Shown: positions 50,473-60,588, counted from the first letter of the stretch. The stretch is DNA of 64,000 nucleotides from Bacteroidaceae bacterium (GCA_024401215.1 JAKSLL010000006.1:26608-90607), one strand, 5' to 3'. Notes: generated by a model not told the origin, from the sequence alone. Program-made: numbers and translations.

Positions 50473-51443
50473 TACTAAAATTGTTATACCTTCCTATAAA
50501 AATGTTAAATTGTTTTTGTTTTTATGCCAAACATTTTTCAATTGTTATAGCTTGGTATAAGACTATAGACATTTTAACTAGTAGATACCCTAATTCTTCT
50601 ATAAGTCAGCGAGTATCTATAAAAATGCAACAATCCATACTCTCATACTTGAAGAAAAAGTATTCGGATGAAATAAAACACATTGCAGAAGAAATTTCTT
50701 CTATAGAGCCTAAACCTGTTGAAAATCCTAATATCTGGCAATGTTGGTGGCAAGGAACTAATAATCTTGAAGGTATTACAAAAATTTGTACTAATTCTGT
50801 TAAAAATAATTCTGGAAAATATTCTGTTATTTTGTTATCTTGGAGGAATTATGAGAAATATGTTAATATTCCAGAAATAATAATAAAAAAGCATAAGAAA
50901 GGAAAGATAACTTTAACAGAACTCACAGACATAATGCGAATGAATCTTCTATTTCAAAATGGAGGTTTATGGTTAGATACAACAATGCTTGTAACACAGC
51001 CAATATCAAAGGATAATATTGAATTACCTTTTTATACTTGTAGAGAAGAATGTCGTGATCACTCTTATGTAAGTGATTATAGATGGAATACATCATGCAT
51101 TGGAGGACAGAAAAATAATCCATTGTTTGGATTTGTCGCAAAGATGTTTGAAGTCTATTGGACACATGAAGACGAGCTAATAGATTATTATTTGTTTGAT
51201 TATTTGATTGAATTAGGTTATGAGTATGTAGAATCAATTAGAAATGAGATAGACAATCTTCCGTTAAACAATCCTAATAAGCACAGTATGCAAGATAAAC
51301 TCAACCAAACATATAATGAAATTGATTGGATACAACTTTTGAATAATACGAAGTTTTTTAAGCTATCAAGGAAAGTTGATTACCAAAACGAAATAAACGG
51401 ACATCGAACTTTTTACAAATATTTGTCAGAAAAATATTCATAA
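50469..51443 (+). CDS. Capsular polysaccharide synthesis glycosyltransferase (GT32-like)
   Basis: A 324-aa protein of the Caps_synth family, related to GT32. It has IWQCWWQGTNN (about 88-98), the Arg-Asn core TLTELTDIMRMNLLFQNGG, and the catalytic DxD-like GGLWLDTTMLVT. It is probably a transferase for galactosyl or mannosyl residues, but specificity cannot be read. It overlaps both neighbours by a few bases (ATGA at 50469; shared base at 51443). Confidence 0.88.
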   Translation: MILKLLYLPIKMLNCFCFYAKHFSIVIAWYKTIDILTSRYPNSSISQRVSIKMQQSILSYLKKKYSDEIKHIAEEISSIEPKPVENPNIWQCWWQGTNNLEGITKICTNSVKNNSGKYSVILLSWRNYEKYVNIPEIIIKKHKKGKITLTELTDIMRMNLLFQNGGLWLDTTMLVTQPISKDNIELPFYTCREECRDHSYVSDYRWNTSCIGGQKNNPLFGFVAKMFEVYWTHEDELIDYYLFDYLIELGYEYVESIRNEIDNLPLNNPNKHSMQDKLNQTYNEIDWIQLLNNTKFFKLSRKVDYQNEINGHRTFYKYLSEKYS

Positions 51444-52711
51444 TGAAGATAATACTTATAACGAGTTTCACTCCTACATCTGACAATTTTCGTGGTCCTT
51501 CAGCAATGATGTATCATTTCTTTAAGGACAGGCCTGATAATTGTGAAGTAAAAATATTTACAACCAATTGGAATGGAGTTTCAAGAGAATTAATTGAGAA
51601 AAGCAATAAGGAATTGAATACCGAGATTATTGTATTAAAGGATGACTTGTATAATTATTTACATAGAAGACATACTTTCGCTGAACTTAGAATAAAGCTT
51701 GGTATTGATAAATATTACGGGCAATCAAATTATAGACTAACATCATCCGTATTAAATGAAATAAAAGCTTTCGAACCTGATTTTATATGGGTATATGGAG
51801 AAGACAAAACAACAATAATAAAGCAATTGGTAAATGATTATAAAGTGCTTGTTGCTGGTTATGATTGCTTCCCTCTTCACTATAATAGATTGCTTCAAAA
51901 TCCTTATTGTTTTTTGTCACAAGATAATTACAATAAATATTTGTACGAATATAAAGTTGCAATACATCGAGAATTAGCTTTGCGAGATATGTCTTGCAAG
52001 TATTTTGATGTTGGTATTGCTGATCGTAATATGTTTGAGGTCATTACAGGGCGTAAAGATGCAAAGTTTTATCCTCATCCTCATTATAATGTTTACGATA
52101 AAACTATTGATTTTGACAAAGAGAAATTATCTGTGTTGATTTCTGGTAAGTTAGATGAATATACATGGAGTGATGCAACAAAGTTAATATACTCATTATG
52201 TTCTGACAGAACACTTCAAGATAAATATATATTTACTTTTTTAGGGAGTGGATGGGATGAATACGCTGATAAATTAAATAAAAGTGGTTATGAGGTGAAA
52301 AACGTAAAGTGGGTTGAAATTTATGCTGAAGAAGTAAAAAAACACGATATTCAGATATTTCCAATTTCTGTTGGTTCGGGTACAAAAGGTAAAGTTCTTG
52401 ATGCTTTGTGTATGGGACTGTTATGTATTGGTAGTAAAATCGCAATGGAGAATATTTTTGTTAAGAATGCTCACTCTTGTTATGAGTATAAAAATGTCAA
52501 TGATGTTATAGAAATACTTAAAGAGGTGTATTTAGACAAAAGCAAATCAAGAAAGATTGCCGAGCAGGGACGCGCTCTTGCTCTCAAATGGCATTCTCCA
52601 CAACGCATATTCTCTATTATATGTAAAGATATGGTAGATTGTGATGAATATGATGGAGTATTAGAATATAAAGAAGTGTTACGCTCATTAGATAGGCAAA
52701 ATGATTTTTAA
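51443..52711 (+). CDS. Glycosyltransferase, GT-B fold (family 4-like)
   Basis: A 422-aa GT-B protein. The N-terminal domain begins IILITSFTPTSDNFRGPSAM, with a Gly-poor acceptor loop. The C-terminal domain contains the strand-loop ISGKLDEYTW, FTFLGSGWDEYADKL and the donor-binding QIFPISVGSGTKGKVLDALCMG (where classical GT4 has E-x7-E). The family is divergent and specificity is unknown. It overlaps the MBOAT gene by 11 bases. Confidence 0.82.
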   Translation: MKIILITSFTPTSDNFRGPSAMMYHFFKDRPDNCEVKIFTTNWNGVSRELIEKSNKELNTEIIVLKDDLYNYLHRRHTFAELRIKLGIDKYYGQSNYRLTSSVLNEIKAFEPDFIWVYGEDKTTIIKQLVNDYKVLVAGYDCFPLHYNRLLQNPYCFLSQDNYNKYLYEYKVAIHRELALRDMSCKYFDVGIADRNMFEVITGRKDAKFYPHPHYNVYDKTIDFDKEKLSVLISGKLDEYTWSDATKLIYSLCSDRTLQDKYIFTFLGSGWDEYADKLNKSGYEVKNVKWVEIYAEEVKKHDIQIFPISVGSGTKGKVLDALCMGLLCIGSKIAMENIFVKNAHSCYEYKNVNDVIEILKEVYLDKSKSRKIAEQGRALALKWHSPQRIFSIICKDMVDCDEYDGVLEYKEVLRSLDRQNDF

Positions 52712-54143
52712 TTCATTTCAATTTCTTTGGCTTTTCCCAATAATATTTGTAATATATTATTGTATAAGTTGGATTTGTGGAAGAGGAACACAAGGAAAAG
52801 TAAGTAATACACTTCTACTTCTTGTATCTTATGCTTTATACATACAATGGGAGCCTTGGTGTGCGCTTGTATTGTTATGGGTAACTTTTATTACTTATAT
52901 TGGAGCCAGAGCTATTTCAAAACATATTTTGTATGGTAAATCTATATTATGGATTTGTGTGGTTTTAGGAATATCTCCTTTACTTATATTTAAATATAAC
53001 AATTTTGCAATAGAGACTCTTAACTCATTATTGAGTATTTCATCAGTCATTCGTCTTGAAGGTCTAAATTGGGCTATTCCGATAGGTATCTCTTTTTTCT
53101 CATTTCAAGCAGTAGGATATTTGATAGATGTTTATAAAAAGAAAATATCTGCAGAGAAGAACTTCTTGAATTATGCACTTTTTGTAAGTTTCTTTCCGCA
53201 AATAATGTCTGGGCCAATATCACGAGCAGAAGATTTGCTGCCACAGATTAAAGCGAAGCGAACATTTGATTATAGTAAAGCTGTTCAAGGATTGAAATGG
53301 TTGTTATGGGGAATGTTTTTGAAAGTTGTGATGGCAGATCGTTTGGGAATCTATGTGGATAGTGTATATAACAACTATGTTTATCAGTCGGGATTGTCTT
53401 GTTTTGTTGCTTCGCTTTGTTATACGATGCAAATATATGGGGATTTTGCAGGTTATTCTCTGATGGCTATTGGAGTAGGGCGTTTGATGGGTTTTGACTT
53501 AGTGAATAACTTCAATCGTCCATATTTTGCAAGTAGTATTGCAGAATTTTGGAAGAAATGGCATATTTCGCTCACTCGTTGGCTTACTACATATATTTAT
53601 ATAGGTCTTGGTGGTAATAAATGCTCAAAAGTTCGCCAGTATTTTAATATAATGATAACATTCCTTGTCAGTGGAATTTGGCATGGAGCAAATTGGACAT
53701 TCATACTGTGGGGCATTATGCATGGACTGTTACAATGTTTTGAAAAGTTTTTCGGCATTGATCCAAAGGGGAAATATTATGGTTTATTAGAATCAAAATT
53801 TTTTTTAAGGTCTTTACGTGTTCTCTGTACATTCTTGCTTGTTAATTTTGCTTGGATATTATTCAGACTGCCATCAATAGAAGTAACAGAAATTGTATTT
53901 AAGAAAATATTTCTCTTAGAAGGTAATGGCCTCTTTTTACCTAATAATTCTGCAATTGGATTTATGATAATTTCACTATCTATTGTTATTGGAAAAGAAG
54001 TCTGTGAAGAGTATTTCCCGAAAATACAGTTGTATAATAATAAGAATGCTATAGTAAGATGGGGAAGTTATATCATCACTTGTATAATTATTATGCTTTG
54101 TGGAGTCTTTGATTCTGGACAGTTCATTTATGTTAAGTTTTAG
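52701..54143 (+). CDS. MBOAT-family O-acyltransferase (AlgI-like)
   Basis: A 480-aa membrane protein with about ten helices. It has the family start FNSFQFLWLFPIIFVIYY, the mid motif FPQIMSGPISRAEDLLPQ (about 171-188), FNRPYFASSIAEFWKKWHISL, and the catalytic His in FLVSGIWHGANWTFILWG (about 321-338). AlgI-type proteins pass acyl groups across the inner membrane for O-acylation of exported polysaccharide. The next gene encodes a likely SGNH partner. Confidence 0.95.
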   Translation: MIFNSFQFLWLFPIIFVIYYCISWICGRGTQGKVSNTLLLLVSYALYIQWEPWCALVLLWVTFITYIGARAISKHILYGKSILWICVVLGISPLLIFKYNNFAIETLNSLLSISSVIRLEGLNWAIPIGISFFSFQAVGYLIDVYKKKISAEKNFLNYALFVSFFPQIMSGPISRAEDLLPQIKAKRTFDYSKAVQGLKWLLWGMFLKVVMADRLGIYVDSVYNNYVYQSGLSCFVASLCYTMQIYGDFAGYSLMAIGVGRLMGFDLVNNFNRPYFASSIAEFWKKWHISLTRWLTTYIYIGLGGNKCSKVRQYFNIMITFLVSGIWHGANWTFILWGIMHGLLQCFEKFFGIDPKGKYYGLLESKFFLRSLRVLCTFLLVNFAWILFRLPSIEVTEIVFKKIFLLEGNGLFLPNNSAIGFMIISLSIVIGKEVCEEYFPKIQLYNNKNAIVRWGSYIITCIIIMLCGVFDSGQFIYVKF

Positions 54144-54162
54144 TTAATAACGACTCGAAAAA

Positions 54163-55041
54163 ATGATTAAGTTTATAAAGAAACTGTTGTTATTTTCTAT
54201 TATTATGGTTGTCGTGGATTTCTGCGTAGGGCAAATCTTCTCTTTATTGACTAAAACAGCTAAAAGTGGTGATACTGCCCGCAATGAATATATTGCAAAT
54301 AGGGTAAATGCGGATGTCCTAATTTTCGGTTCCTCTCGAGCAATGCATCATTATGTACCAGATATTCTTGAGGATAGTCTAGGGATGAGTTGTTATAATT
54401 GTGGACAAGATGGGAATGGTATAGTGTTATTTCTTGCAAGATATAGAATCTTATCAGAACGATATCAACCGAAAATTATAATTTATGATATTGAACCAGA
54501 ATTCGATATGTTCAAAGGGGATAATCATAAATATATAGATTTGATAAAAACTTACTATTCTCCAGAGGTTGAAGGTTTAGTAGATGATATTGATTGTTAT
54601 GAAAAATACAAATTGCATTCACAAATGTATAGGTTTAACGGAAAAGTAATACAAATATTTGCTGATAATCTGATAAGTACATACCAGGATAATAAAGGGT
54701 ATCGACCGATGTTTGGAACATTAGAGTATTCCGTAGAAGATGATATGTCTAGTACTATAAAAGATATAGATTCTTTAAAACTAAAGTGTTTTGAAGAATT
54801 GATGATAGATTGTCAAGGAAAAACAGACTTGTATTTGGTTGTATCTCCTATGTTTATGAAACAAAATAGAGATAGATTTTTAAAGATAAAAGAGTTGAGC
54901 GAGAAGTATCAAGTTCCTTTCTTTGACCATTTTTCTGATGAACTTTTCCTACACAAAAATGTTTTTTTCGTAGATTCTTACCATCTGAATGATGATGGGG
55001 CAAAAAAATTCACTTCGTTAATGGTAAAGGAACTGAAATGA
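54163..55041 (+). CDS. SGNH-like membrane-anchored partner of the MBOAT protein
   Basis: A 292-aa protein with one N-terminal signal-anchor (about residues 8-30), followed by an extracytoplasmic SGNH-type domain. Block I is LIFGSSRAMHHYVP (Ser near residue 58). YNCGQDGNGIV may be block II, and the Asp-His pair is in FVDSYHLNDDGAKKF near the end. Pairing with an MBOAT gene mirrors AlgI with AlgJ/AlgX or DltB with DltD. It probably completes transfer of the acyl group to the polysaccharide in the periplasm. It overlaps the next gene by 4 bases. Confidence 0.8.
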   Translation: MIKFIKKLLLFSIIMVVVDFCVGQIFSLLTKTAKSGDTARNEYIANRVNADVLIFGSSRAMHHYVPDILEDSLGMSCYNCGQDGNGIVLFLARYRILSERYQPKIIIYDIEPEFDMFKGDNHKYIDLIKTYYSPEVEGLVDDIDCYEKYKLHSQMYRFNGKVIQIFADNLISTYQDNKGYRPMFGTLEYSVEDDMSSTIKDIDSLKLKCFEELMIDCQGKTDLYLVVSPMFMKQNRDRFLKIKELSEKYQVPFFDHFSDELFLHKNVFFVDSYHLNDDGAKKFTSLMVKELK

Positions 55042-56081
55042 AAAAAATAAATGTCAGTATAATAATTCCATGCTATGGAGTTGAGAAATATCTTAATAGA
55101 TGTTTGTGTTCAATAGTGAATCAGACACTCAAAAATATAGAAATAATTCTTGTTGATGACGGTAGTCTTGATAAAGTTCCTTCGATGTGTGATGATTGGG
55201 AAAAAAAGGATTCACGTATTAAAGTCATTCATAAAGAGAATGGAGGCCTTGGCTTTGCACGTAATAGTGGACTTGAAATTGCTTCTGGCGACTTTATTGC
55301 TTTCGTAGATAGTGATGATTATGTTGAGTTAGATATGTATGAAAAGCTATATAATGAAGCTGTAAAGGAAAATGCAGATGTTGTATTTTGTGGATTCAAG
55401 AATGAAACAAAGAAAGGTAAATGGCAGGAAAGAAAAGAAGTAGTACAAAATGAAGTGCTTGCAAACAATAAAGATATTCAAAACTTTATGCTTGACATGG
55501 TAGCTTGCGCTCCTTATGTGCCTGTTGAGAGAAAATATCAAATGTCAGTCTGGCATAGTATATATAAAAGAAGTGTTATTGTAGATAACAAGATTAGGTT
55601 TTATTCGGAAAGAGAAATCGTATCGGAAGATATTCCTTTTCAAATCGATTTTCTGAAAAAGTGTAATAAGTTAGTATACATTCCGCAAGCTTTCTATTAT
55701 TATTGCTTGAATGCTAAATCATTAACAGCTACATATAAAACAGAAAAGTTTGAAGGATTCAAACGACTTAGGAGTTTGTTATTGACGAAGTTAGAGAATA
55801 CAGAAGGTGGAAGTGATAGAGTTAATAGATTGTTTATTGGTTATGTAAGATCTGATTTGTTCAATTTACTTAACTCAAATAGAACTGATTCCGATTCTAT
55901 ATTAAAGAACATAATGAATGATGATATATGGGATACTATTAAGATACAATATGATGCTTCTTATTTATCTATGTATCCTCGAATCATTTACAAATTGATA
56001 GTTTTAAGAAAAACTTTTTTGTTGAAAATGATTATTAGTTTTATAAGTGTAATGAAAAAAGTTAAACTACATAATGACTAA
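55038..56081 (+). CDS. Glycosyltransferase family 2
   Basis: A 347-aa GT-A protein with the classical start VSIIIPCYGVEKYLNRCLCSI (about 5-25), ILVDDGSLD, HKENGGLGFARNSGLEIASG (about 68-87) and the metal motif IAFVDSDDYVE (about 91-101). The C-terminal third is helical and basic, with an amphipathic tail that may contact the membrane. Specificity is unknown. It begins within the stop codon region of the SGNH gene and overlaps the next start by 8 bases. Confidence 0.93.
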   Translation: MKKINVSIIIPCYGVEKYLNRCLCSIVNQTLKNIEIILVDDGSLDKVPSMCDDWEKKDSRIKVIHKENGGLGFARNSGLEIASGDFIAFVDSDDYVELDMYEKLYNEAVKENADVVFCGFKNETKKGKWQERKEVVQNEVLANNKDIQNFMLDMVACAPYVPVERKYQMSVWHSIYKRSVIVDNKIRFYSEREIVSEDIPFQIDFLKKCNKLVYIPQAFYYYCLNAKSLTATYKTEKFEGFKRLRSLLLTKLENTEGGSDRVNRLFIGYVRSDLFNLLNSNRTDSDSILKNIMNDDIWDTIKIQYDASYLSMYPRIIYKLIVLRKTFLLKMIISFISVMKKVKLHND

Positions 56082-56625
56082 ACAAGAACTTAAAAATACA
56101 ATTCTTGAAGACCTTAAACGCTTTGATGGACAAAAGCCAGGCTTGAAAGACTTTATTTTGAAAAATGAATCTTTTTTTATATGGCAATATATTGAACATT
56201 TGAGACATGTTGAGTATTATACAAGCAAAAGTGGATTAAGTAAATTGGCTTATTTTTGGCATTGGTATTGGCTAAAACAACTACAATTTAGACTTCATTA
56301 TGCTATATATCCAAATACTATCGGTTCTGGTTTTAGAATTTATCATATAGGAAATTATACCCATGTTGGACCGAAAGTGAGAATTGGGAAAAACTGTACA
56401 ATGGTATCGGGAGTTGTATTTGGTAATAGAAATGAAGAGAATGAAAATTGTCAGGTCATTGTTGGAGATAATTGTTATTTTGGACTTGATTGCAAGATTC
56501 TTGGTTCTGTTCATATTGGAAATAATGTCACAATAGGAGCAAATGCTGTAGTAACTAAAGATATACCAGATAATGCTGTTGTGGTTGGGGTCCCTGCCAA
56601 AATAATAAGATATACGACAGAATAA
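56074..56625 (+). CDS. Left-handed beta-helix acyltransferase, serine acetyltransferase-like
   Basis: A 183-aa protein. Residues ~1-85 are helical (WHWYWLKQLQFRLHYAIYPN). Residues ~90-180 are hexapeptide repeats forming a left-handed beta-helix (IGSGFRIYHIGNYTHVGPKV, and IGNNVTIGANAVVTKDIPDN). This is the CysE/LbH_SAT layout, but in glycan loci such proteins usually acetylate sugars. A polysaccharide O- or N-acetyltransferase is more likely than cysteine synthesis. Confidence 0.88.
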   Translation: MTKQELKNTILEDLKRFDGQKPGLKDFILKNESFFIWQYIEHLRHVEYYTSKSGLSKLAYFWHWYWLKQLQFRLHYAIYPNTIGSGFRIYHIGNYTHVGPKVRIGKNCTMVSGVVFGNRNEENENCQVIVGDNCYFGLDCKILGSVHIGNNVTIGANAVVTKDIPDNAVVVGVPAKIIRYTTE

Positions 56626-56627
56626 TT

Positions 56628-57182
56628 ATGTTCAATTTTTTGATAAAAATAAGCCTTGTTCCATCTTTTTTATGGGATTTCATTTGGGCTCCAATTTGGA
56701 AAAAATGTATGAAGCGTTGTGGTAAAGGTGTTTATCTTCGCCCAATGTTGTCTGATATAAAAGGTTTGAATAATCTTTCAATAGGAGATGGAACTTCAAT
56801 ACCTAAAGGTTCCACCTTTTATTGTACTCGCGCTTCACTAACAATAGGTAATAAAGTTATATTTGGTCCAAATCCGACAATTATTACTGGAGATCATCGT
56901 ATAGATGTAATAGGTAAACATTTGATCGATGTTACAGATGATGAAAAACGTCCAGAAGATGATGCACCTGTGGTTATTGAAGATGGAGTTTGGTGCGGCG
57001 CTAATGTCACTATATTAAAAGGAGTAACAATCGGAAGAGGATCCATAGTTGCTGCAGGTGCAGTAGTCACTAAGTCATGTGAGCCATATTCTATTATAGG
57101 TGGGGTTCCTGCAAAGCTCATTAAGATGAGGTTTACTCCAGAACAGATAATTGAACACGAAAGATTGTTGGAAGGGAAATGA
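56628..57182 (+). CDS. Left-handed beta-helix acyltransferase (WbbJ/LacA type)
   Basis: A 184-aa protein with an N-terminal hydrophobic/aromatic stretch and hexapeptide repeats from about residue 45 to 165. These include IGDGTSIPKG, IGNKVIFGPNPTIITGDHRI (with the catalytic-type His) and the C-terminal GAVVTKSCEPYSIIGGVPAK. It is a maltose/galactoside O-acetyltransferase-like enzyme expected to use acetyl-CoA on a sugar of the repeat unit. Two bases separate it from the preceding acyltransferase; it overlaps the next gene by 4. Confidence 0.9.
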   Translation: MFNFLIKISLVPSFLWDFIWAPIWKKCMKRCGKGVYLRPMLSDIKGLNNLSIGDGTSIPKGSTFYCTRASLTIGNKVIFGPNPTIITGDHRIDVIGKHLIDVTDDEKRPEDDAPVVIEDGVWCGANVTILKGVTIGRGSIVAAGAVVTKSCEPYSIIGGVPAKLIKMRFTPEQIIEHERLLEGK

Positions 57183-58240
57183 CGAAGGTTTTGGTTGTTG
57201 CTACATCTCGCAAAACTCGTGGTGGCATAACTTCTGTTGTTAAAGCTCACGAGACAGGGGAGCAATGGACAAAATATCAATGTGTTTGGATTCAAACTCA
57301 TAGGGATGGGGCAACATGGAGAAAGATATTGTATTTTATATTCTCTTTAATTCAATATATATTTCTGTTACCATTTTATGATATTGTTCATATACATATA
57401 GCAACAACAGCTTCTGCTAAAAGAAAGAAGTGGTTTTACAAGTTTGCAAAAATGGTGGGTAAGAAAATTATTTTTCATTTTCATCCGTCAAATGAGAAAT
57501 TCCTCTATGAAGTGAATGTTGCAAATTTGTATAGAGAATTGTTTGGTGGAGCTGATAAGGTGTTGGTTCTCAGTAATCAATGGAAGCGTTGGTTAAGTGA
57601 TGCGTTAGGTGAAGGTGTATGGATGGATAAGATAGATGTTTTATATAATCCTTGTCCAATAGTAAATAGAGACTATTGTAAAAAACAGAAGCAAATATTA
57701 TATGCAGGAACATTGTTAAAACGTAAGGGGTATGATGTGCTGCTTAAAGCTTTTGCAAAGATTGCGGTAAAACATCCAGACTGGAATGTCGCTTTTGCTG
57801 GTAATCCTTATTTGAAAGAGGGAATCAATGAGTTGGAAGATGGAAAGAGGATTGCAAGGGAATGTGGGATTGAATGCCAGGTGGATTGGCTTGGTTGGGT
57901 AAGTGGGGAAGAAAAAGAGAAAGTGTTCAATGAGTCAAGCATATATTGTCTTGCAAGTGATGGAGAAGGGTTTCCTATGGGGGTGTTAGATGCATGGGCT
58001 TATGGTATTCCATGTGTTGTCACTCCTGTAGGTGGTATTCCTGATATAGTGCGAGATGGAGTTGAAGGTTTGATATTTCCTGTTGGGGATGTTGATGCTC
58101 TTGCTATAGCTTTGGATAGGTTGATAGAATCAAAAGAACTGCGTGAAAGTATCGTTAGTGCTACTGATGAGTATGTGAAAAAGACTTTTAACGTTGATAT
58201 AATAAATCACCAATTAGATGAAATCTATGAAAAGGTTTAA
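57179..58240 (+). CDS. Glycosyltransferase family 4
   Basis: A 353-aa GT-B enzyme. The N-terminal domain has VVATSRKTRGGITSVV and the lipid-acceptor-type helix DIVHIHIATTASAKRKKWFY. The C-terminal domain has ILYAGTLLKRKGYDVLLKAF (about 178-197), WLGWVSGEEK and the donor motif LASDGEGFPMGVLDAWAYG (E-x7-D variant), then TPVGGIPDIVRDG. It acts at the membrane face on lipid-linked intermediates; the sugar is unknown. Confidence 0.93.
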   Translation: MTKVLVVATSRKTRGGITSVVKAHETGEQWTKYQCVWIQTHRDGATWRKILYFIFSLIQYIFLLPFYDIVHIHIATTASAKRKKWFYKFAKMVGKKIIFHFHPSNEKFLYEVNVANLYRELFGGADKVLVLSNQWKRWLSDALGEGVWMDKIDVLYNPCPIVNRDYCKKQKQILYAGTLLKRKGYDVLLKAFAKIAVKHPDWNVAFAGNPYLKEGINELEDGKRIARECGIECQVDWLGWVSGEEKEKVFNESSIYCLASDGEGFPMGVLDAWAYGIPCVVTPVGGIPDIVRDGVEGLIFPVGDVDALAIALDRLIESKELRESIVSATDEYVKKTFNVDIINHQLDEIYEKV

Positions 58241-58309
58241 GCAAATACTTCCAAATATTGAAATTAGATGAGGAGTTTTAGTGTGTGAAATCATTTAATT
58301 TTTTGATAT

Positions 58310-59335
58310 ATGAATTTTTTAAATTTAAATGTACTTAAAGCAATATCTATTATTGGTATTATTATAGCTCATTGCTTTTTACAATTAAATTATGAATGTT
58401 TTGGTAGGTTTTGTGCTTATCTATTTGTACAAATTTTTTTTGCTACATCTGCATTTCTATTAGGGTTAAAATACGGATATAATCCAATTAAAATGGAATT
58501 TCTATGGAAAAGGTGGAGACGTCTATCTTGTGTGTACTATCCTTTTTTGTTGATTTCTATTTTATCACTTTGGGGATTAGGTCAAACAATAAATGTCCAA
58601 GATATAATTTCACATATAACTTATACTAATTACATTCTTCAATATCAAATATGTGGAGTTTCTTTTGGTCATTTATGGTACATATCAATGCAGATGATAT
58701 GTTATATAATGATTACAATAATATGTATGCCTGTTTTGTTTGGAATTACGAGTAAATTAGTTGATAGCATTGGTAAAATATTTTGTTTTGTATTGTTTGT
58801 ATTGATAATCTCTTATGTATTTACTTTACTTAAGATACCATGTAGAATTCCTATTGTATTATCTTCATATCTTGTAATATTCTTACGTGCAAAAGTAATA
58901 TTGAATTGGTTTGACAAATGTAGAGTTAATAAAAAGAAAAATGTATATATATGGGCGTTGTTTTTGATTTTTAATTCTATAACTCTTCTTCTTTTCTTTT
59001 ATTGGAATTTAAATGACAAACTATTGATTAGAGATGTTTTAGTATTTATTACTTCTTGTTGTTGGATGGTTTTATTTATGGTGCCATTAAGGAGCTTGAC
59101 AGGTGGAAATGTAATAGGATTTGTGTCAGGTATATCTTTTGAAATATATCTCGTGCATCATCCATTTGTATTAGGTCAATTCTCATGGTTTAACGAAAGT
59201 AATGGGACTGGAAATATATACTTGAATGTAATATGTCTGCCAATACTAATTGTAATTTTGGCATGGTTGTTAAATATAATTGGGAAATTTGTATCAAGTC
59301 TTTTTGCAAGTAAGAAAGAAATTTTAGAGAAATAA
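58310..59335 (+). CDS. Acyltransferase family 3 membrane protein
   Basis: A 341-aa AT3-type protein with about ten helices. It begins NLNVLKAISIIGIIIAHCFL (His near residue 21), with the Arg-rich loop WKRWRRLSCVYYPFLL (about 66-81) and the late motif ISFEIYLVHHPFVLG typical of the family. It would O-acylate a surface sugar. It is the first of three adjacent AT3 genes. The sequence is strongly AT-rich. Confidence 0.85.
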   Translation: MNFLNLNVLKAISIIGIIIAHCFLQLNYECFGRFCAYLFVQIFFATSAFLLGLKYGYNPIKMEFLWKRWRRLSCVYYPFLLISILSLWGLGQTINVQDIISHITYTNYILQYQICGVSFGHLWYISMQMICYIMITIICMPVLFGITSKLVDSIGKIFCFVLFVLIISYVFTLLKIPCRIPIVLSSYLVIFLRAKVILNWFDKCRVNKKKNVYIWALFLIFNSITLLLFFYWNLNDKLLIRDVLVFITSCCWMVLFMVPLRSLTGGNVIGFVSGISFEIYLVHHPFVLGQFSWFNESNGTGNIYLNVICLPILIVILAWLLNIIGKFVSSLFASKKEILEK

Positions 59336-59376
59336 GTTGTATGTAATTTCTTTGAATAGATATAAACATCCTTCTC

Positions 59377-60447
59377 ATGGAGTTCCTATTGAAAAAGCAA
59401 AGGCAAAGGCAGAGATATTTAGATGTTCTTCGAGGAATTGCCATTTTCCTTGTGGTGTTTGGGCATATAGTGCATGTACCAATGATGAGGGTGTATATCT
59501 ATGGATTTCACATGCCTTTGTTTTTCTTTCTGTCAGGTTTCTTCTTGAAGAGGGAGAAGATGCTGAATTTGGGGAGTTTCGCTGTGTCGAAGGTGAAGAG
59601 TGTGGTGGTTCCTTTTGTCATTTTATATCTGGCGACTTTTGTGTATTGGGTGGTTGTTGAGAGGCATGTGAGAGGTGCTGAATTGTCGGTGTGGAGTCAG
59701 CTGGTGGGATTAGTGTATGGCACATATAACAGAGACTATATGCATTTTAACTCGGCGCTGTGGTTCCTGCCTTGTCTCTTTACGATGCAGATGATTTACG
59801 CTGTGGTGGTGAGGCTGAGGCGATGGTGGGCTATAGCGGGTGTGATGCTTGTGCTTAATTGTATTGGACTTGCATTTCGTGAGTATTTAGGTGTTTTGCC
59901 TTGGGGGATTTGCGCAGCAATGATAGGAGGTGTGTTTTTGTGTATGGGGAATCTGATGCGACCTTTGATAGAGAAGATTAAGTGCGGAGGATGGGTGTTG
60001 ATAGGTATTGCAGTTTTGTGCATTGTGGTACAGGTGTTGCTGTTGCCTGTGTCTGTATTTAATCTGTCGAGTTTGAAGTTTTATTATCCTTATATGTACA
60101 TTCCTGTTGCTGTGGTTGGCATATTTGTATATTTCTGTATTGCGAAGGTGATAGGGCATAATAGGGTGATAGAATGGATGGGTGTGAATTCGCTTGTGAT
60201 ATTTGGTTTTCAAGAGCCTGTTTTTAGAGCGGTACTATATGGGGTTAGTAAGGTGAGTGGATTTGAGTTGGAGATGATGAGGACTAATATATATATGTGT
60301 CTGCTATGTACTGCGCTGGCGATAGGGGCGATGTGGCCATTGACGAAGGTAAGGAAGCCTTTTGTAAATCTTATATGTGGATTTTTGAGTACATTTTGGG
60401 GAGAAAAAAATGGGATTGGACACGATCAGAATTCTTTGTGTTCTTGA
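59377..60447 (+). CDS. Acyltransferase family 3 membrane protein (distinct composition)
   Basis: A 356-aa AT3 protein with RQRYLDVLRGIAIFLVVFGH (His near residue 30), GFHMPLFFFLSGFFLKRE, the loop KSVVVPFVILY and LWFLPCLFTMQMIYAVV. About ten membrane segments are visible. Its codons are clearly richer in G (GTG, GGG, AGG) than the AT3 genes on both sides, suggesting a separate origin. An unrelated frame covers its first 280 bases and is not a gene. Confidence 0.87.
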   Translation: MEFLLKKQRQRQRYLDVLRGIAIFLVVFGHIVHVPMMRVYIYGFHMPLFFFLSGFFLKREKMLNLGSFAVSKVKSVVVPFVILYLATFVYWVVVERHVRGAELSVWSQLVGLVYGTYNRDYMHFNSALWFLPCLFTMQMIYAVVVRLRRWWAIAGVMLVLNCIGLAFREYLGVLPWGICAAMIGGVFLCMGNLMRPLIEKIKCGGWVLIGIAVLCIVVQVLLLPVSVFNLSSLKFYYPYMYIPVAVVGIFVYFCIAKVIGHNRVIEWMGVNSLVIFGFQEPVFRAVLYGVSKVSGFELEMMRTNIYMCLLCTALAIGAMWPLTKVRKPFVNLICGFLSTFWGEKNGIGHDQNSLCS

Positions 60448-60588
60448 AAATTGTAGTATAGTAAAATTGAAGAGCAATAATTTCTTTTTGATATAGATTG
60501 CTCATCGTAATGTTTTGATGGATGTACTTGGTGCAACCTCCAACGTTTATGAATTACAAACATAATCAGTAAGACAAAATTTGTATTG

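Noticed and set aside
59337-59660. 107-aa Cys-rich frame at the start of the second AT3 gene
   Set aside because: It is out of frame with the well-supported acyltransferase and has no recognisable features.
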